Shown here: positions 47,719-58,478 of the stretch, piece after piece
Layout: each line of letters starts with the position of its first letter
How positions within the stretch are numbered: position 1 is the first letter of the stretch
Source of the DNA: Nelumbo lutea
Taxonomy: Eukaryota > Streptophyta > Magnoliopsida > Proteales > Nelumbonaceae
Assembly (NCBI GenBank): GCA_022828595.1
Contig: JAKGHH010000005.1
Coordinates: 52,695,655 to 52,759,654 of the forward strand
DNA: 64,000 bases
Direction of reading: 5' to 3'
Notes under the pieces: generated by a model
Told to the model about the DNA's origin: nothing
Database searches by the model: none
What the model saw: only the letters and a program-made list of their open reading frames with translations
Program-made: the position numbers and the translations under genes

Positions 47719-49018
47719 CTAGTGCGAAACAGTCAGTGTCGTTGAGTGGTATCTTTGCTTCTTTGGGATAACATCATTTTCCTCACAACACGTGTATTCT
47801 CCATGCTCATAGGGACCTTCTTCGTCCTCTCCATCAGGTCCACAATATACTTCATCATCAACATCTTCTTCATCCTCCCTCTCTATCATGTTAACTGTCT
47901 TCATTTTGGGACGGTCACTAGACCTATGCCCAACTTCATTGCACTTGAAGCACTTAAAAGGAGCAGGTTTTGCACTGAGATTACTGGGTTTAGGAGGGTT
48001 GGAAGGGTTACCTCGAGTGTTTCCTCCCATGGCGGCCTTACTGGCGTTAGTTGTATTCGGCGGGTGGGAGGGTTGTACTCCTGGGGCTGGTTTGCTATTG
48101 TCGACCGTTGCCGGTCTGTTGTCTCTCCCACTGTACCGTCGATAGTTTTCACCTCGGGTCCTCTCTTGGAACACTAACTCAACTTTCAAAGCTAAGTTCC
48201 TTGCTTCCTGCACACTGAGAACCATCTAGATGACAATCTTGTCTCTGATAGCCGGTCTCAAACCGCTCAGATAACGGGCTGCCTGCTGGTTATCACTTTC
48301 AGATAGCTGATTCCATTCAACTAATCTCAAGAATTCAAATGTGTATTCATTTGCGCTTCTTGTACCCTATGCACACCGTTGATATGATTCAAACATATAT
48401 TGCTCATAATCAAGGGTAACAATCTACCTCTTATTAGCTGTTTCATGCACCCCCTTGTTCGAATTGGACATCTTCCTTCTCTGATCCGGGTCTCCCTCAT
48501 TCGTTCCCACCAGACAAATGCTCCTCCCTTCAATCAGAAAGCTACTAATTTCACCCTTCTTTCTTCCGAGATCTCCATGTACTCGAAGAAACGGTTGACC
48601 TCTGTGATCCAATCTAGAAGGCCCTCTATATCCAGATCCCCTCTAAAAGTAGGAATATCTACCTTGAGTTTAAACTCATCAGTATTTCGATGGAGATTAA
48701 AGTTGTCGGGGTTGCACCAATTCTTGCCGTCGCCGGGAATAACTGGGGCAACGCCAAGTTCCATCTCATCGTCACTATCATCATCAACAACAGGATGCCG
48801 GGGTACAAGATTGACGAGGGGTCTATCGTGGTCGTCTCCTTCGATTGGGTATGGGTTCTCCCAGGGTACAAAGTCCGTAGTTGTCTAGCGATCTCTGCCA
48901 ACTGCTGCTCAATGTTACACGTGGTTGTGCGCTACTCTTCGATTGCTCTCCAAATAGCTTGTAACCCCTTATCTCCGTCACGGGGTGGGTTGCGACTGCT
49001 ACCGTCTTGGTTGGCCAT
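47719..49018 (-). pseudogene. Gypsy gag
   Basis: ATG at 49,018 (MANQDGSSRNPPRDG) lies 15 bases after the primer site. [20 protein letters not shown] and [15 protein letters not shown] (48,764-48,534) are the capsid-like retrotransposon gag core. PFKCFKCNEVGHRSSDRPK (about 47,940) is a CCHC knuckle whose last Cys has become Arg. Frames are interrupted. Confidence 0.8.
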
Positions 49019-49032
49019 CTGACTGGGCAAAC

Positions 49033-49048
49033 TCCCGCTCTGATACCA
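49033..49048 (-). other. Gypsy primer-binding site
   Basis: Minus-strand TGGTATCAGAGCGGGA, initiator tRNA-Met type, two bases inside the 5' LTR end. Confidence 0.8.
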
Positions 49049-49050
49049 CC

Positions 49051-49447
49051 TAACACAGCGTGACGTGCTCGACCAGGCTGACTATGCAAGCACCCGGATG
49101 ATCGAATCAGCTTCGAACATGAAGACTCACGTAAAAAGCTAGGCATTGAGCCTTAATAGAGAGAATTGCTAAAGAAAATTCTTGTGTGTCTATTGAGCAT
49201 AGAAACTGAAGTATTTATAATACATGTTGATAGTCTTGTAGAATAATTAGAAAAATAGAACAACTAAAACAACTAGGACTTGGACTTGACATCCACCATC
49301 CGATAGCCATTATCATCCAATGCAGGTTGGATACGTGATCTTATCTACCATTATCCGCTCTAGACGTCCTCATCCAATGCATGTTCCTCCCTAACTGTCG
49401 CCGGCTGGTTCGGCTGGTTCGGTGGGTCGTGAGCTGGCCCTCCATCA
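49051..49447 (-). repeat. Gypsy 5' LTR
   Basis: 397 bp, homologous to 44,269-44,653. The inner end reads GCTGTGTTA instead of a canonical CA end. A 10-bp doubling (GGCTGGTTC near 49,404) accounts for part of the length difference. Confidence 0.85.
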
Positions 49448-49450
49448 TAG

Positions 49451-50025
49451 CTCGAAGTCGAAAATTCTCCGATGTTCTTGGTGGTAGTTATAGATGATGC
49501 CATCTTTTGCAGTTTGATTTGGAGTCGTTGGAAGTTACAGATCGTGGCTTTTGGCTTTGTAACCTCCTCTATCAGTTTTCGTTTAAGTTGAAAACTGCTC
49601 TTATCAGTTTGTTCGCCAGTTATGATGGTTTGGAGATGTACTTATCACATTCTATTGGTGATGTTAAGTCACATTACTTTGGTTGTAAAAGTTATTCTGT
49701 TTCTTCTACATCCATCTCTTTGTTTTGTTCTTCTTGAGAATTTGTCTCTGAACTTTACTTGGCCTTGTTGGCATTTGTTTGTATCAATCTCTTGAATAAA
49801 TGAAACATGATCGAAGCCTTAAAAAAATAAAAAAATAGAATGGCCCAAACCATATTAGAAACTGGATGGTTTGGTCTGAAGTTTTCTTGGACTATGATTT
49901 TTTGCTTTGGTCTGAGATCTTATCTAAATTGAACAAACCTAGAACAAACCAGACCACGAACATCCCAAGGTCCAATGCCACCTAGGCAACACTAACAACA
50001 TTGGCCATGCTATAGAAGTTGTGAG
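49451..50025. other. 3' part of the retroposon and return of duplication homology
   Basis: To 49,834 this is the retroposon tail. From 49,853 it aligns to alpha at about 21,935-22,090. No gene seen. Confidence 0.5.
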
Positions 50026-50890
50026 TCACTTTCGCTCATTCAAGGACGGACGAAACACATGTAATATCAAGCAAAAAAACAAACCAGATCACTTTCGCTT
50101 TATCTGTTACGCCAATAATTACTTTGTCTCAACATTCTGAAAACTACGTAATATCAAGAAAAAAAAAAAAAGATGAAATATGGTTTTAGATCTAATACGT
50201 TAACAACTCCCAAACACATTAACCAAAGGTTAACAAGCCAAATATTACCCTTGTCTTTTTCTTTATATATTGGTGAGATACAAACAAATAGTTTCATGCA
50301 TTAAAAACAAAGTTGTTTTCTGTAAGTTATAGATGAAGTTATCGGCAGACGAAAAATTCATGTTAAAGATTAAACCTAGTCATTGATGAAGTTATCGGCA
50401 GAACAAAGAAGATTTTTTTGTTTAAAGGCTTAAAGCTAATTTGTTCTAATAATAGAAAACAAAGGGGTTATTGGCGGAAATGAAAAGGTTTATTGGCGTA
50501 ACAGAAACCAGAATGAAACAAAAAATAGACAATAAAAAATAAAAGAAAAAAATAAAAGCTAACAGGTTCGTATTATGGAAATGGTTGTGCTTTTCATGTG
50601 CTCTGCAATGGTGATGGGGAGGAGTAAGTTCGGCCACTCTCTTCTCTCTGCTTTTTTATTTTGGGAAAAAAACTCAAACCCAAATAGAAATAGATGTAAG
50701 CTGTAAAAGTTGAAAATAGTTGGAGTTATTCAAATTAGATCTGACCTGACATCGTTAGACAAACGCCGTAACCAATCGTTTCTCATTAACACATTGGGAC
50801 AAGCAATTCTGACGTGGATTAATAGATCCAACTGGCCCAATAAAATCTTGGGACGGATGCTTTCGTCCGTCCTTGAATGAGCGAAAGTGA
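50026..50890. mobile_element. 865-bp TIR element with 30-bp perfect inverted ends
   Basis: Positions 50,026-50,055 are the exact inverse of 50,861-50,890 (starting TCACTTTCGCTCATTCAAGG). Alpha lacks it at the matching site near 22,090, which supports insertion. It contains a doubled GATGAAGTTATCGGCAGA (about 50,333 and 50,385). No transposase and no clear target duplication. Confidence 0.75.
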
Positions 50891-51031
50891 ACTCGAAAAG
50901 AAGGCTTATCCATAGATAGTTCTCATATGTGGTCAGTGATGCCTGATTTTCTTTCTTCTATGCAGTAGAAAGTTGAACGAAACAACCTAAGGGCTTTATT
51001 TCAAAAAAAAAAAAAATTAAACAAAGGCATC

Positions 51032-51817
51032 TGATGTTTCACTTTTTTGTGATGTCCAATTTTTTGTGATAAGTATTTCGTCATTCGGTCTACATCCAAG
51101 TGACCGATGACTCAGAGGTCGAAGTGAACTTTTGTCGAATGAGGATCTGGATGTCGAGCGCCAAATGATGTAGCACAATCCGGTTGCTCCTAGATAGAGG
51201 TGACCTGGCTCCTGGTAGATGGCAGACCTGGTGACCTGCAAGAGATGAACCAGAGAACCCGGGGTTATTTACCCGGCGGGGTCGTTCCGATGCTTAAGTT
51301 AGCACTTAGTTGTGAGCTGAAAATGATATTGGATTGTGAGAGAGCTAGAGAGCAGAGATCACCCATCCTTTCTTCTTCTCCTTTGCCCCTGGAGGGTGAA
51401 GTCTTTATATACTGAAGTTCTCGTTGATTTGGTGGAGTAGTTCGTTCCTGGATCCCCGCTGTGATGGGATCCGTTTCTATGTTAGTTGGGGATAACGCCA
51501 CCAACCGGTAAGGTTGCCCATTCCCGCCTGAATCGGTGAGTGGGTGAGCTAATACTAGCCGTTACAAGGCATGATCCCGTAAGACGTGAGGTACGATGGT
51601 GAGATCCATGAAATTACCATGCAGTGGTCGGTCTGACTAGGAGGCGAGCTGCCTATGAAGTGCTGAGCTGCTTGGTGGCAAGCTGCCTATGAAGTGCCGG
51701 GCTGCTTGGTGGCAAACTGCCTAGTGGCGAGCTGCCTGTGAAGTGTCGGGCTGCACCTAATTGTCATGATGTGCCAAGTGTCACAATTTCATTGGAGGGC
51801 CCATTCCACCCTTATCA
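51032..51817 (-). repeat. Array LTR A
   Basis: 786 bp. Right half is near identical to LTR C. Minus-strand TATATAAAGA near 51,405 is a likely LTR TATA region. Confidence 0.8.
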
Positions 51818-52977
51818 TTTGCCCCCCACTACTGAGCTGAAAGTAACTAGGCGAAGGGAGTAGATTGCTCCTTTTGGCATGAAATGACTAATTTGATGAG
51901 CTCGTAAGCATCGATTCAATTCCTTAGGCTCTGGGAGCGACTCGCAGTCCACTCTCCTTACCCTTGATTTTTCCCATGCCGAAGAGGCGACTGGGTCTTA
52001 TGTGGTACCGAAGTCTTTGCCAGTTCAGCACTTTAGCCCTTAGGCTCTGGGAGTGACTCGTAGTCCACTCTCCTTGATCTTTGATTTTGCCCATACCGAA
52101 GAGGCGACTGGGTCTTATGTGGTGCCAAAATCTTTTCTAGTTCGGTACTTTTGCCATTAGGCTCTGGGAGTGACTTTTAATCCACTCTCCTTGATCTTTG
52201 ATTTTGCCCATGCCGAAGAGGTGATTGGGTCTTATGTGGTGCCGAATTCTTTGCCAGTTCGGTACTTTAGCCCTTAGGCTCTGGGAGCGACTCATAGTCC
52301 ACTCTCCTTGATCTTTGATTTTGCCCATGCCGAAGAGGCGACTGGGTCTTAGGTGGTGAGAAAGTATTTTATCAGTTCGCTAGTTCGCACATGGGCCAGG
52401 CCGCCAAACCATGCGCACGCCGTCGGGCTGCACGTAGGCTGCCCGGTCACGTGGAGGTCGTCAGGCCACCGGGTGGGCACCTTAGAGCTATGATTGCACT
52501 GCATCAGCCTCATGATGCCAGTCACCCACTCCTACAAGAAGCTACTAGGAGCTCGACCAATGGGGGTAGCACTACTGACTTTAGGTCGCAAGCTCGCATA
52601 GGAGCCTTGGAAGGCTTGACCAGCAAGAGCGTCCATGCAGTCTGTTGGCCATCAACTCCTGTGGAAGCCACGAAGAGCTCATCTCTATAGAGGGGACCTC
52701 GTGAAAAGGACTGGTGAGGCTTTACTCGAGTTGAAATATAGTTGGTAGAGCTGCTTAATCTGTTAGCTATCAACTTCCTGCATAGTCTTTGAGTTCATAA
52801 AAAATGGAAACTAGAAAGCGAGAGCTTTAGTTTCTAAAAAGTGAGAACTTGGCTTTCTAGAAGAGGAGGACTTAGCCCTTCAAAGGACGAGAACTTAGCT
52901 TTCTGGAAGAAGAGGACTTAGCCCTTTAGAGGATGAGAACTTAGCTCTTGGTAGCGTTTCCCACAGATGGCACCAAA
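51818..52977 (-). repeat. Array internal region A
   Basis: 1,160 bp, non-coding. Four tandem copies of a 117-bp unit starting at 51,923, 52,040, 52,157 and 52,274 (TTAGGCTCTGGGAG landmark), then unique sequence and a primer site at the right end. Near-identical to 55,541-56,700. Confidence 0.8.
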
Positions 52978-53720
52978 TGATGTTTCACTTTTTGGTGATG
53001 TCCAATTTTTTGTGCTAAGTACCTCATCATTCGGTCTGCTTCCAAGTGGCCGATGACTCAGAGGCCAAAGTGAACTTTTGTCGGACGAGGACCTGGATGC
53101 CGAGCGCCAAATGATGTAGTGCAATCCGACTGATCCTAGATGGAGGTGACCTGGCTCCTGGTAGACGTTGGAGTTAGCACTTAGTTGTTTACCCGGAACC
53201 CGAGATTGTTTACCTAGCGGGGTCGCTCTGGTGCTTAAGTTAGCACTTAGTTGTGAGCTAAAAATGATATTGGATCATGAGAGAGCTAGAGAGCAGAGAT
53301 CACCCATCCTTTCTTCTTCTCCTTTGCCCCTGGGGGGTGAAGTCTTTATATACTGGAGTCCTCGCTGGTTTGGTGGAGTAGTTCTTGGATCTCCACTGTG
53401 ATGGGATTTGTTTCAATGTTAGTTGGGGATAATGCCACCAACCGGTAAGGTTGCTCATTCCCGCATGAATTGGGGAGTGGGTGAGATAATACTAGCCGTT
53501 ACAAGGCATGATCCCATAAGACGCGGGGTACGATGGTGAGATCCTTGAAATTACCATGCGGTGGTCGATCTGACTAGGAGGCGAGTTGCCTGTGAAGTGT
53601 CGAGCTGCTTGGTGGCGAGCTCCCTAGTGGTGAGTTGTCTGGGAAGTGTCAGGTTACACCTAGTTGTCATGAGGTGCCATGTGTCACAATATCAGTGGAG
53701 GGCCAAATCTGCCCTAATCA
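52978..53720 (-). repeat. Array LTR B
   Basis: 743 bp, near identical to LTR D, about 40 bp shorter than A and C. Confidence 0.8.
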
Positions 53721-54754
53721 TTTGCCCCCCACTACCAAGCTGAAAGTAACTCGGTGAAGGGAGTAGATTGCTCCTTTTGGCATGAAACGACTAATTCAAT
53801 GAGCTCGTAAATATCGATTCAATTCCTTAGGCTCTGAAGGCGACTCACAGTCCACTCTCCTTACCCTTGATTTTGCCCATGCCGAAGAGGCGACTGGGTC
53901 TTATGTAGTGCCGAAGTCTTTGCCAGTTCGGCATTTTAGCCCTTAGGCTCTGGGAGCGACTCGTAGTCCACTCTCCTTGATCTTTGATTTTTCCCATGCC
54001 GAAGAGGCGACTGGGTCTTATGTGGTGTTGAAGTCTTTGCCAGATCAGTACTTTAGCCCTTAGGCTCTGGGAGTGACTCATAGTCCACTCTCCTTGATCG
54101 CCCATGCCGAAGAGGCGACTGGGTCTTAGGTGGTGAGAAAGTCTTTTATCAGTTCGCTAGTTAGTGACTGGGCCAAGCCGCCAGATTGCACGCACGCCGT
54201 CGGGCTGCACATAGGCCGCCAAGCTACGCGTAGGTCGCCAGGCCACCGGGTGGGCGCCTTAGAGCTATGATTGCGTTGCATTAGCCTTGTGATGCCGATC
54301 ACCCACTCCTACAAGAAGATACTAGGAGCTCGACCAACGGGGGAAACACTACTAACTTTAGGTCGCCAGCTCGAACGGGAGCCTTGGAAGGATCGACCGG
54401 CAAGGGTGTCCATGCAGTCTGTTGGCCATCAACTCTTGTGGAAGCCACGAAGAGCTCATCTTTGTAGAGGGGACCTCGTGAAGAGGACTGATGAGGCTTT
54501 ACTCGAGTTGAAATAAAATTGGTAGAACTTCTTAGTCTATTAGCTATCAATTTCCTGCCTAGTCTTTGAGTTCATAAAAAATGGAAACTAGGAAGCGAGA
54601 GCTTTAGTTTCTAAAAATTGAGAACTTATCTTTCTGGAAGAAGAGGACTTAACCCTTTAGAGGACGAGAACTTAACTTTTTGGAAGAAGAGGACTTAGCC
54701 CTTCAGAGGAAGAGAACTTAGCTCTTTGTAGCGTTTCCCACAGACGGCGCCAAA
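53721..54754 (-). repeat. Array internal region B
   Basis: Non-coding, three 117-bp-type units (about 53,825-54,130). Near-identical to 57,444-58,478. Confidence 0.8.
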
Positions 54755-55540
54755 TGATGTTTCACTTTTTGGTGATGTCCAATTTTTTGTGCTAAGTACC
54801 TCATCATTTGATCTGCTTCCAAGTGGCCGATGACTCAGAGGCCGAAGTGAACTTTTTCCGGATGAGGACCTGGATGCCGAGAGCCAAATGATGTAGCGCA
54901 ATCCGGCTGCTCCTAGATGGAGGTGACCTGGCTCCCAGTAGACGGCGGACCTAGTGACATGCATGAGATGAACCAGAGAACCCGGGGTTGTTTACCCTGT
55001 GGGGTCGCTCCGATGCTTAAGTTAGCACTTAGTTGTGAGCTGAAAATGATATTGGATTGTGAGAGAGCTAGAGAGCAGAGATCACCCATCCTTTCTTCTT
55101 CTCCTTTGCCCCTGGAGGGTGAAGTCTTTATATACTGAAGTTCTCGTTGATTTGGTGGAGTAGTTCGTTCCTGGATCCCCGCTGTGATGGGATCCGTTTC
55201 TATGTTAGTTGGGGATAACGCCACCAACCGGTAAGGTTGCCCATTCCCGCCTGAATCGGTGAGTGGATGAGCTAATACTAGCCGTTACAAGGCATGATCC
55301 CGTAAGACGTGAGGTACGATGTTGAGATCCATGAAATTACCATGCGGTGGTCGGTCTGACTAGGAGGCGAGCTGCCTATGAAGTGCTGAGCTGCTTGGTG
55401 GCAAGCTGCCTATGAAGTGTCAGGCTGCTTGGTGGCAAACTGCCTAGTGGCGAGCTGCCTGTGAAGTGTCGGGCTGCACCTAATTGTCATGATGTGCCAA
55501 GTGTCACAATTTCATTGGAGGGCCCATTCCACCCTTATCA
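54755..55540 (-). repeat. Array LTR C (hybrid)
   Basis: Left part shares the diagnostic bases of LTR E, right part those of LTR A. The switch lies between 55,008 and 55,042. Confidence 0.85.
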
Positions 55541-56700
55541 TTTGCCCCCCACTACTGAGCTGAAAGTAACTAGGCGAAGGGAGTAGATTGCTCCTTTTGG
55601 CATGAAATGACTAATTTGATGAGCTCGTAAGCATCGATTCAATTCCTTAGGCTTTGGGAGCGACTCGCAGTCCACTCTCCTTACCCTTGATTTTTCCCAT
55701 GCCGAAGAGGCGACTGGGTCTTATGTGGTACCGAAGTCTTTGCCAGTTCAGCACTTTAGCCCTTAGGCTCTGGGAGTGACTCGTAGTCCACTCTCCTTGA
55801 TCTTTGATTTTCCCCATACCGAAGAGGCGACTGGGTCTTATGTGGTGCCAAAATCTTTTCTAGTTCGGTACTTTTGACCTTAGGCTCTGGGAGTGACTTT
55901 TAATCCAATCTCCTTGATCTTTGATTTTGCCCATGCCGAAGAGGTGATTGGGTCTTATGTGGTGCCAAATTCTTTGCCAGTTCGGTACTTTAGCCCTTAG
56001 GCTCTGGGAGCGACTCATAGTCCACTCTCCTTGATCTTTGATTTTGCCCATGCCGAAGAGGCGACTGGGTCTTAGGTGGTGAGAAAGTATTTTATCAGTT
56101 CGCTAGTTCGCACATGGGCCAGGCCGCCAAACCATGCGCACGCCGTCGGGCTGCACGTAGGCTGCCCGGTCGCGTGGAGGTCGTCAGGCCACCGGGTGGG
56201 CACCTTAGAGCTATGATTGCACTGCATCAGCCTCATGATGCCAGTCACCCACTCCTACAAGAAGCTACTAGGAGCTCGACCAATGGGGGTAGCACTACTG
56301 ACTTTAGGTCGCAAGCTCGCATAGGAGCCTTGGAAGGCTTGACCAGCAAGAGCGTCCATGCAGTCTGTTGGCCATCAACTCCTGTGGAAGCCACGAAGAG
56401 CTCATCTCTATAGAGGGGACCTCGTGAAGAGGACTGGTGAGGCTTTACTCGAGTTGAAATATAGTTGGTAGAGCTGCTTAATCTGTTAGCTATTAACTTC
56501 CTGCATAGTCTTTGAGTTCATAAAAAATGGAAACTAGAAAGCGAGAGCTTTAGTTTCTAAAAAGTGAGAACTTGGCTTTCTAGAAGAGGAGGACTTAGCC
56601 CTTCAAAGGACGAGAACTTAGCTTTCTGGAAGAAGAGGACTTAGCCCTTTAGAGGATGAGAACTTAGCTCTTGGTAGCGTTTCCCACAGATGGCACCAAA
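55541..56700 (-). repeat. Array internal region C
   Basis: Copy of internal A, the same 1,160 bp with few substitutions. Confidence 0.8.
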
Positions 56701-57443
56701 TGATGTTTCACTTTTTGGTGATGTCCAATTTTTTGTGCTAAGTACCTCATCATTCGGTCTGCTTCCAAGTGGCCGATGACTCAGAGGCCAAAGTGAACTT
56801 TTGTCGGACGAGGACCTGGATGCCGAGCGCCAAATGATGTAGTGCAATCCGACTGATCCTAGATGGAGGTGACCTGGCTCCTGGTAGACGGTGGAGTTAG
56901 CACTTAGTTGTTTACCCAGAACCCGAGATTGTTTACCTAGCGGGGTCGCTCTGGTGCTTAAGTTAGCACTTAGTTGTGAGCTAAAAATGATATTAGATCA
57001 TGAGAGAGCTAGAGAGCAGAGATCACCCATCCTTTCTTCTTCTCCTTTGCCCCTGGGGGGTGAAGTCTTTATATACTGGAGTCCTCGCTGGTTTGGTGGA
57101 GTAGTTCTTGGATCTCCACTGTGATGGGATTTGTTTCAATGTTAGTTGGGGATAATGCCACCAACCGGTAAGGTTGCTCATTCCCGCATGAATTGGGGAG
57201 TGGGTGAGATAATACTAGCCGTTACAAGGCATGATCCCATAAGACGCGGGGTACGATGGTGAGATCCTTGAAATTACCATGCGGTGGTCGATCTGACTAG
57301 GAGGCGAGCTGCCTGTGAAGTGTCGAGCTGCTTGGTGGCGAGCTGCCTAGTGGTGAGTTGTCTGGGAAGTGTCAGGTTACACCTAGTTGTCATGAGGTGC
57401 CATGTGTCACAATATCAGTGGAGGGCCAAATCTGCCCTAATCA
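56701..57443 (-). repeat. Array LTR D
   Basis: Copy of LTR B, the same 743 bp. Confidence 0.8.
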
Positions 57444-58478
57444 TTTGCCCCCCACTACCGAGCTGAAAGTAACTCGGTGAAGGGAGTAGATTGCTCCTTT
57501 TGGCATGAAACGACTAATTCAATGAGCTCGTAAGTATCGATTCAATTCCTTAGGCTCTGAAGGCGACTCACAGTCCACTCTCCTTACCCTTGATTTTGCC
57601 CATGCCGAAGAGGCGACTGGGTCTTATGTAGTGCCGAAGTCTTTGCCAGTTCGGCATTTTAGCCCTTAGGCTCTGGGAGCAACTCGTAGTCCACTCTCCT
57701 TGATCTTTGATTTTTCCCATGCCGAAGAGGCGACTGGGTCTTATGTGGTGTTGAAGTCTTTGCCAGATCAATACTTTAGCCCTTAGGCTCTGGGAGTGAC
57801 TCATAGTCCACTCTCCTTGATCGCCCATGCCGAAGAGGCGACTGGGTCTTAGGTGGTGAGAAAGTCTTTTATCAGTTCGCTAGTTAGTGACTGGGCCAAG
57901 CCGCCAGATTGCACGCACGCCGTCGGGCTGCACATAGGCCGCCAAGCTATGCGTAGGTCGCCAGGCCACCGGGTGGGCGCCTTAGAGCTATGATTGCGTT
58001 GCATTAGCCTTGTGATGCCGGTCACCCACTCCTACAAGAAGATACTAGGAGCTCGACCAACGGGGGAAACACTACTAACTTTAGGTCGCCAGCTCGAACG
58101 GGAGCCTTGGAAGGATCGACCGACAAGGGTGTCCATGCAGTCTGTTGGCCATCAACTCTTGTGGAAGCCACGAAGAGCTCATCTTTGTAGAGGGGACCTC
58201 GTGAAGAGGACTGATGAGGCTTTATTCGAGTTGAAATAAAATTTGGTAGAACTTCTTAGTCTATTAGCTATCAACTTCCTGCTTAGTCTTTGAGTTCATA
58301 AAAAATGGAAACTAGGAAGCGAGAGCTTTAGTTTCTAAAAATTGAGAACTTATCTTTCTGGAAGAAGAGGACTTAACCCTTTAGAGGACGAGAACTTAAC
58401 TTTTTGGAAGAAGAGGACTTAGCCCTTCAGAGGATGAGAACTTAGCTCTTTGTAGCGTTTCCCACAAATGGCGCCAAA
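57444..58478 (-). repeat. Array internal region D
   Basis: Copy of internal B. Confidence 0.8.

Larger units (their letters stand above)
44269..49447 (-). mobile_element. Ty3/gypsy retrotransposon, near full length, decayed
   Basis: LTRs at 44,269-44,653 (3') and 49,051-49,447 (5'), a tRNA-Met-type primer site, a polypurine tract, and gag, protease, RT, RNase H, integrase in gypsy order on the minus strand. Each domain is recognisable but split by frameshifts and stops. Outer 5-bp flanks (CAGAT, TAGCT) do not match. It sits inside the retroposon at 43,636-49,834 and is therefore younger than it. Confidence 0.9.
43636..49834 (+). mobile_element. Poly(A) retroposon (LINE derivative or retrocopy), split by a gypsy element
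   Basis: A perfect 16-bp direct repeat ATAGAATGGCCCAAAC (43,620-43,635 and 49,835-49,850) encloses the stretch. Just before the right copy are a GAATAAATG signal and an A-rich tail (49,821-49,834). Long target duplications plus poly(A) are the hallmark of LINE-type target-primed insertion. After removing the gypsy element (44,269-49,447) the retroposon is about 1.0 kb. It is T/C-rich at its 5' side, and its inner TTGGATGGCA and TTCTCCG motifs recur on both sides of the gypsy insertion. No RT domain is seen, so it is non-autonomous or a retrocopied transcript. Confidence 0.7.
40977..51031. repeat. Segmental duplication copy beta, right block
   Basis: Counterpart of 17,527-22,893. It carries the second glycine-rich gene and its promoter to about 43,036, then diverges, then matches again from 49,853 to 51,031. 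Private insertions are the retroposon/gypsy nest (43,636-49,834) and the TIR element (50,026-50,890). The Tourist-like MITE at 41,332-41,627 is shared with alpha. Confidence 0.8.

Noticed and set aside
52391..52690. 99-codon ORF nearly identical at 56,114-56,413
   Set aside because: Identity is explained by the 3,723-bp tandem duplication; it lies in a non-coding internal region and is not kept in the B/D type.
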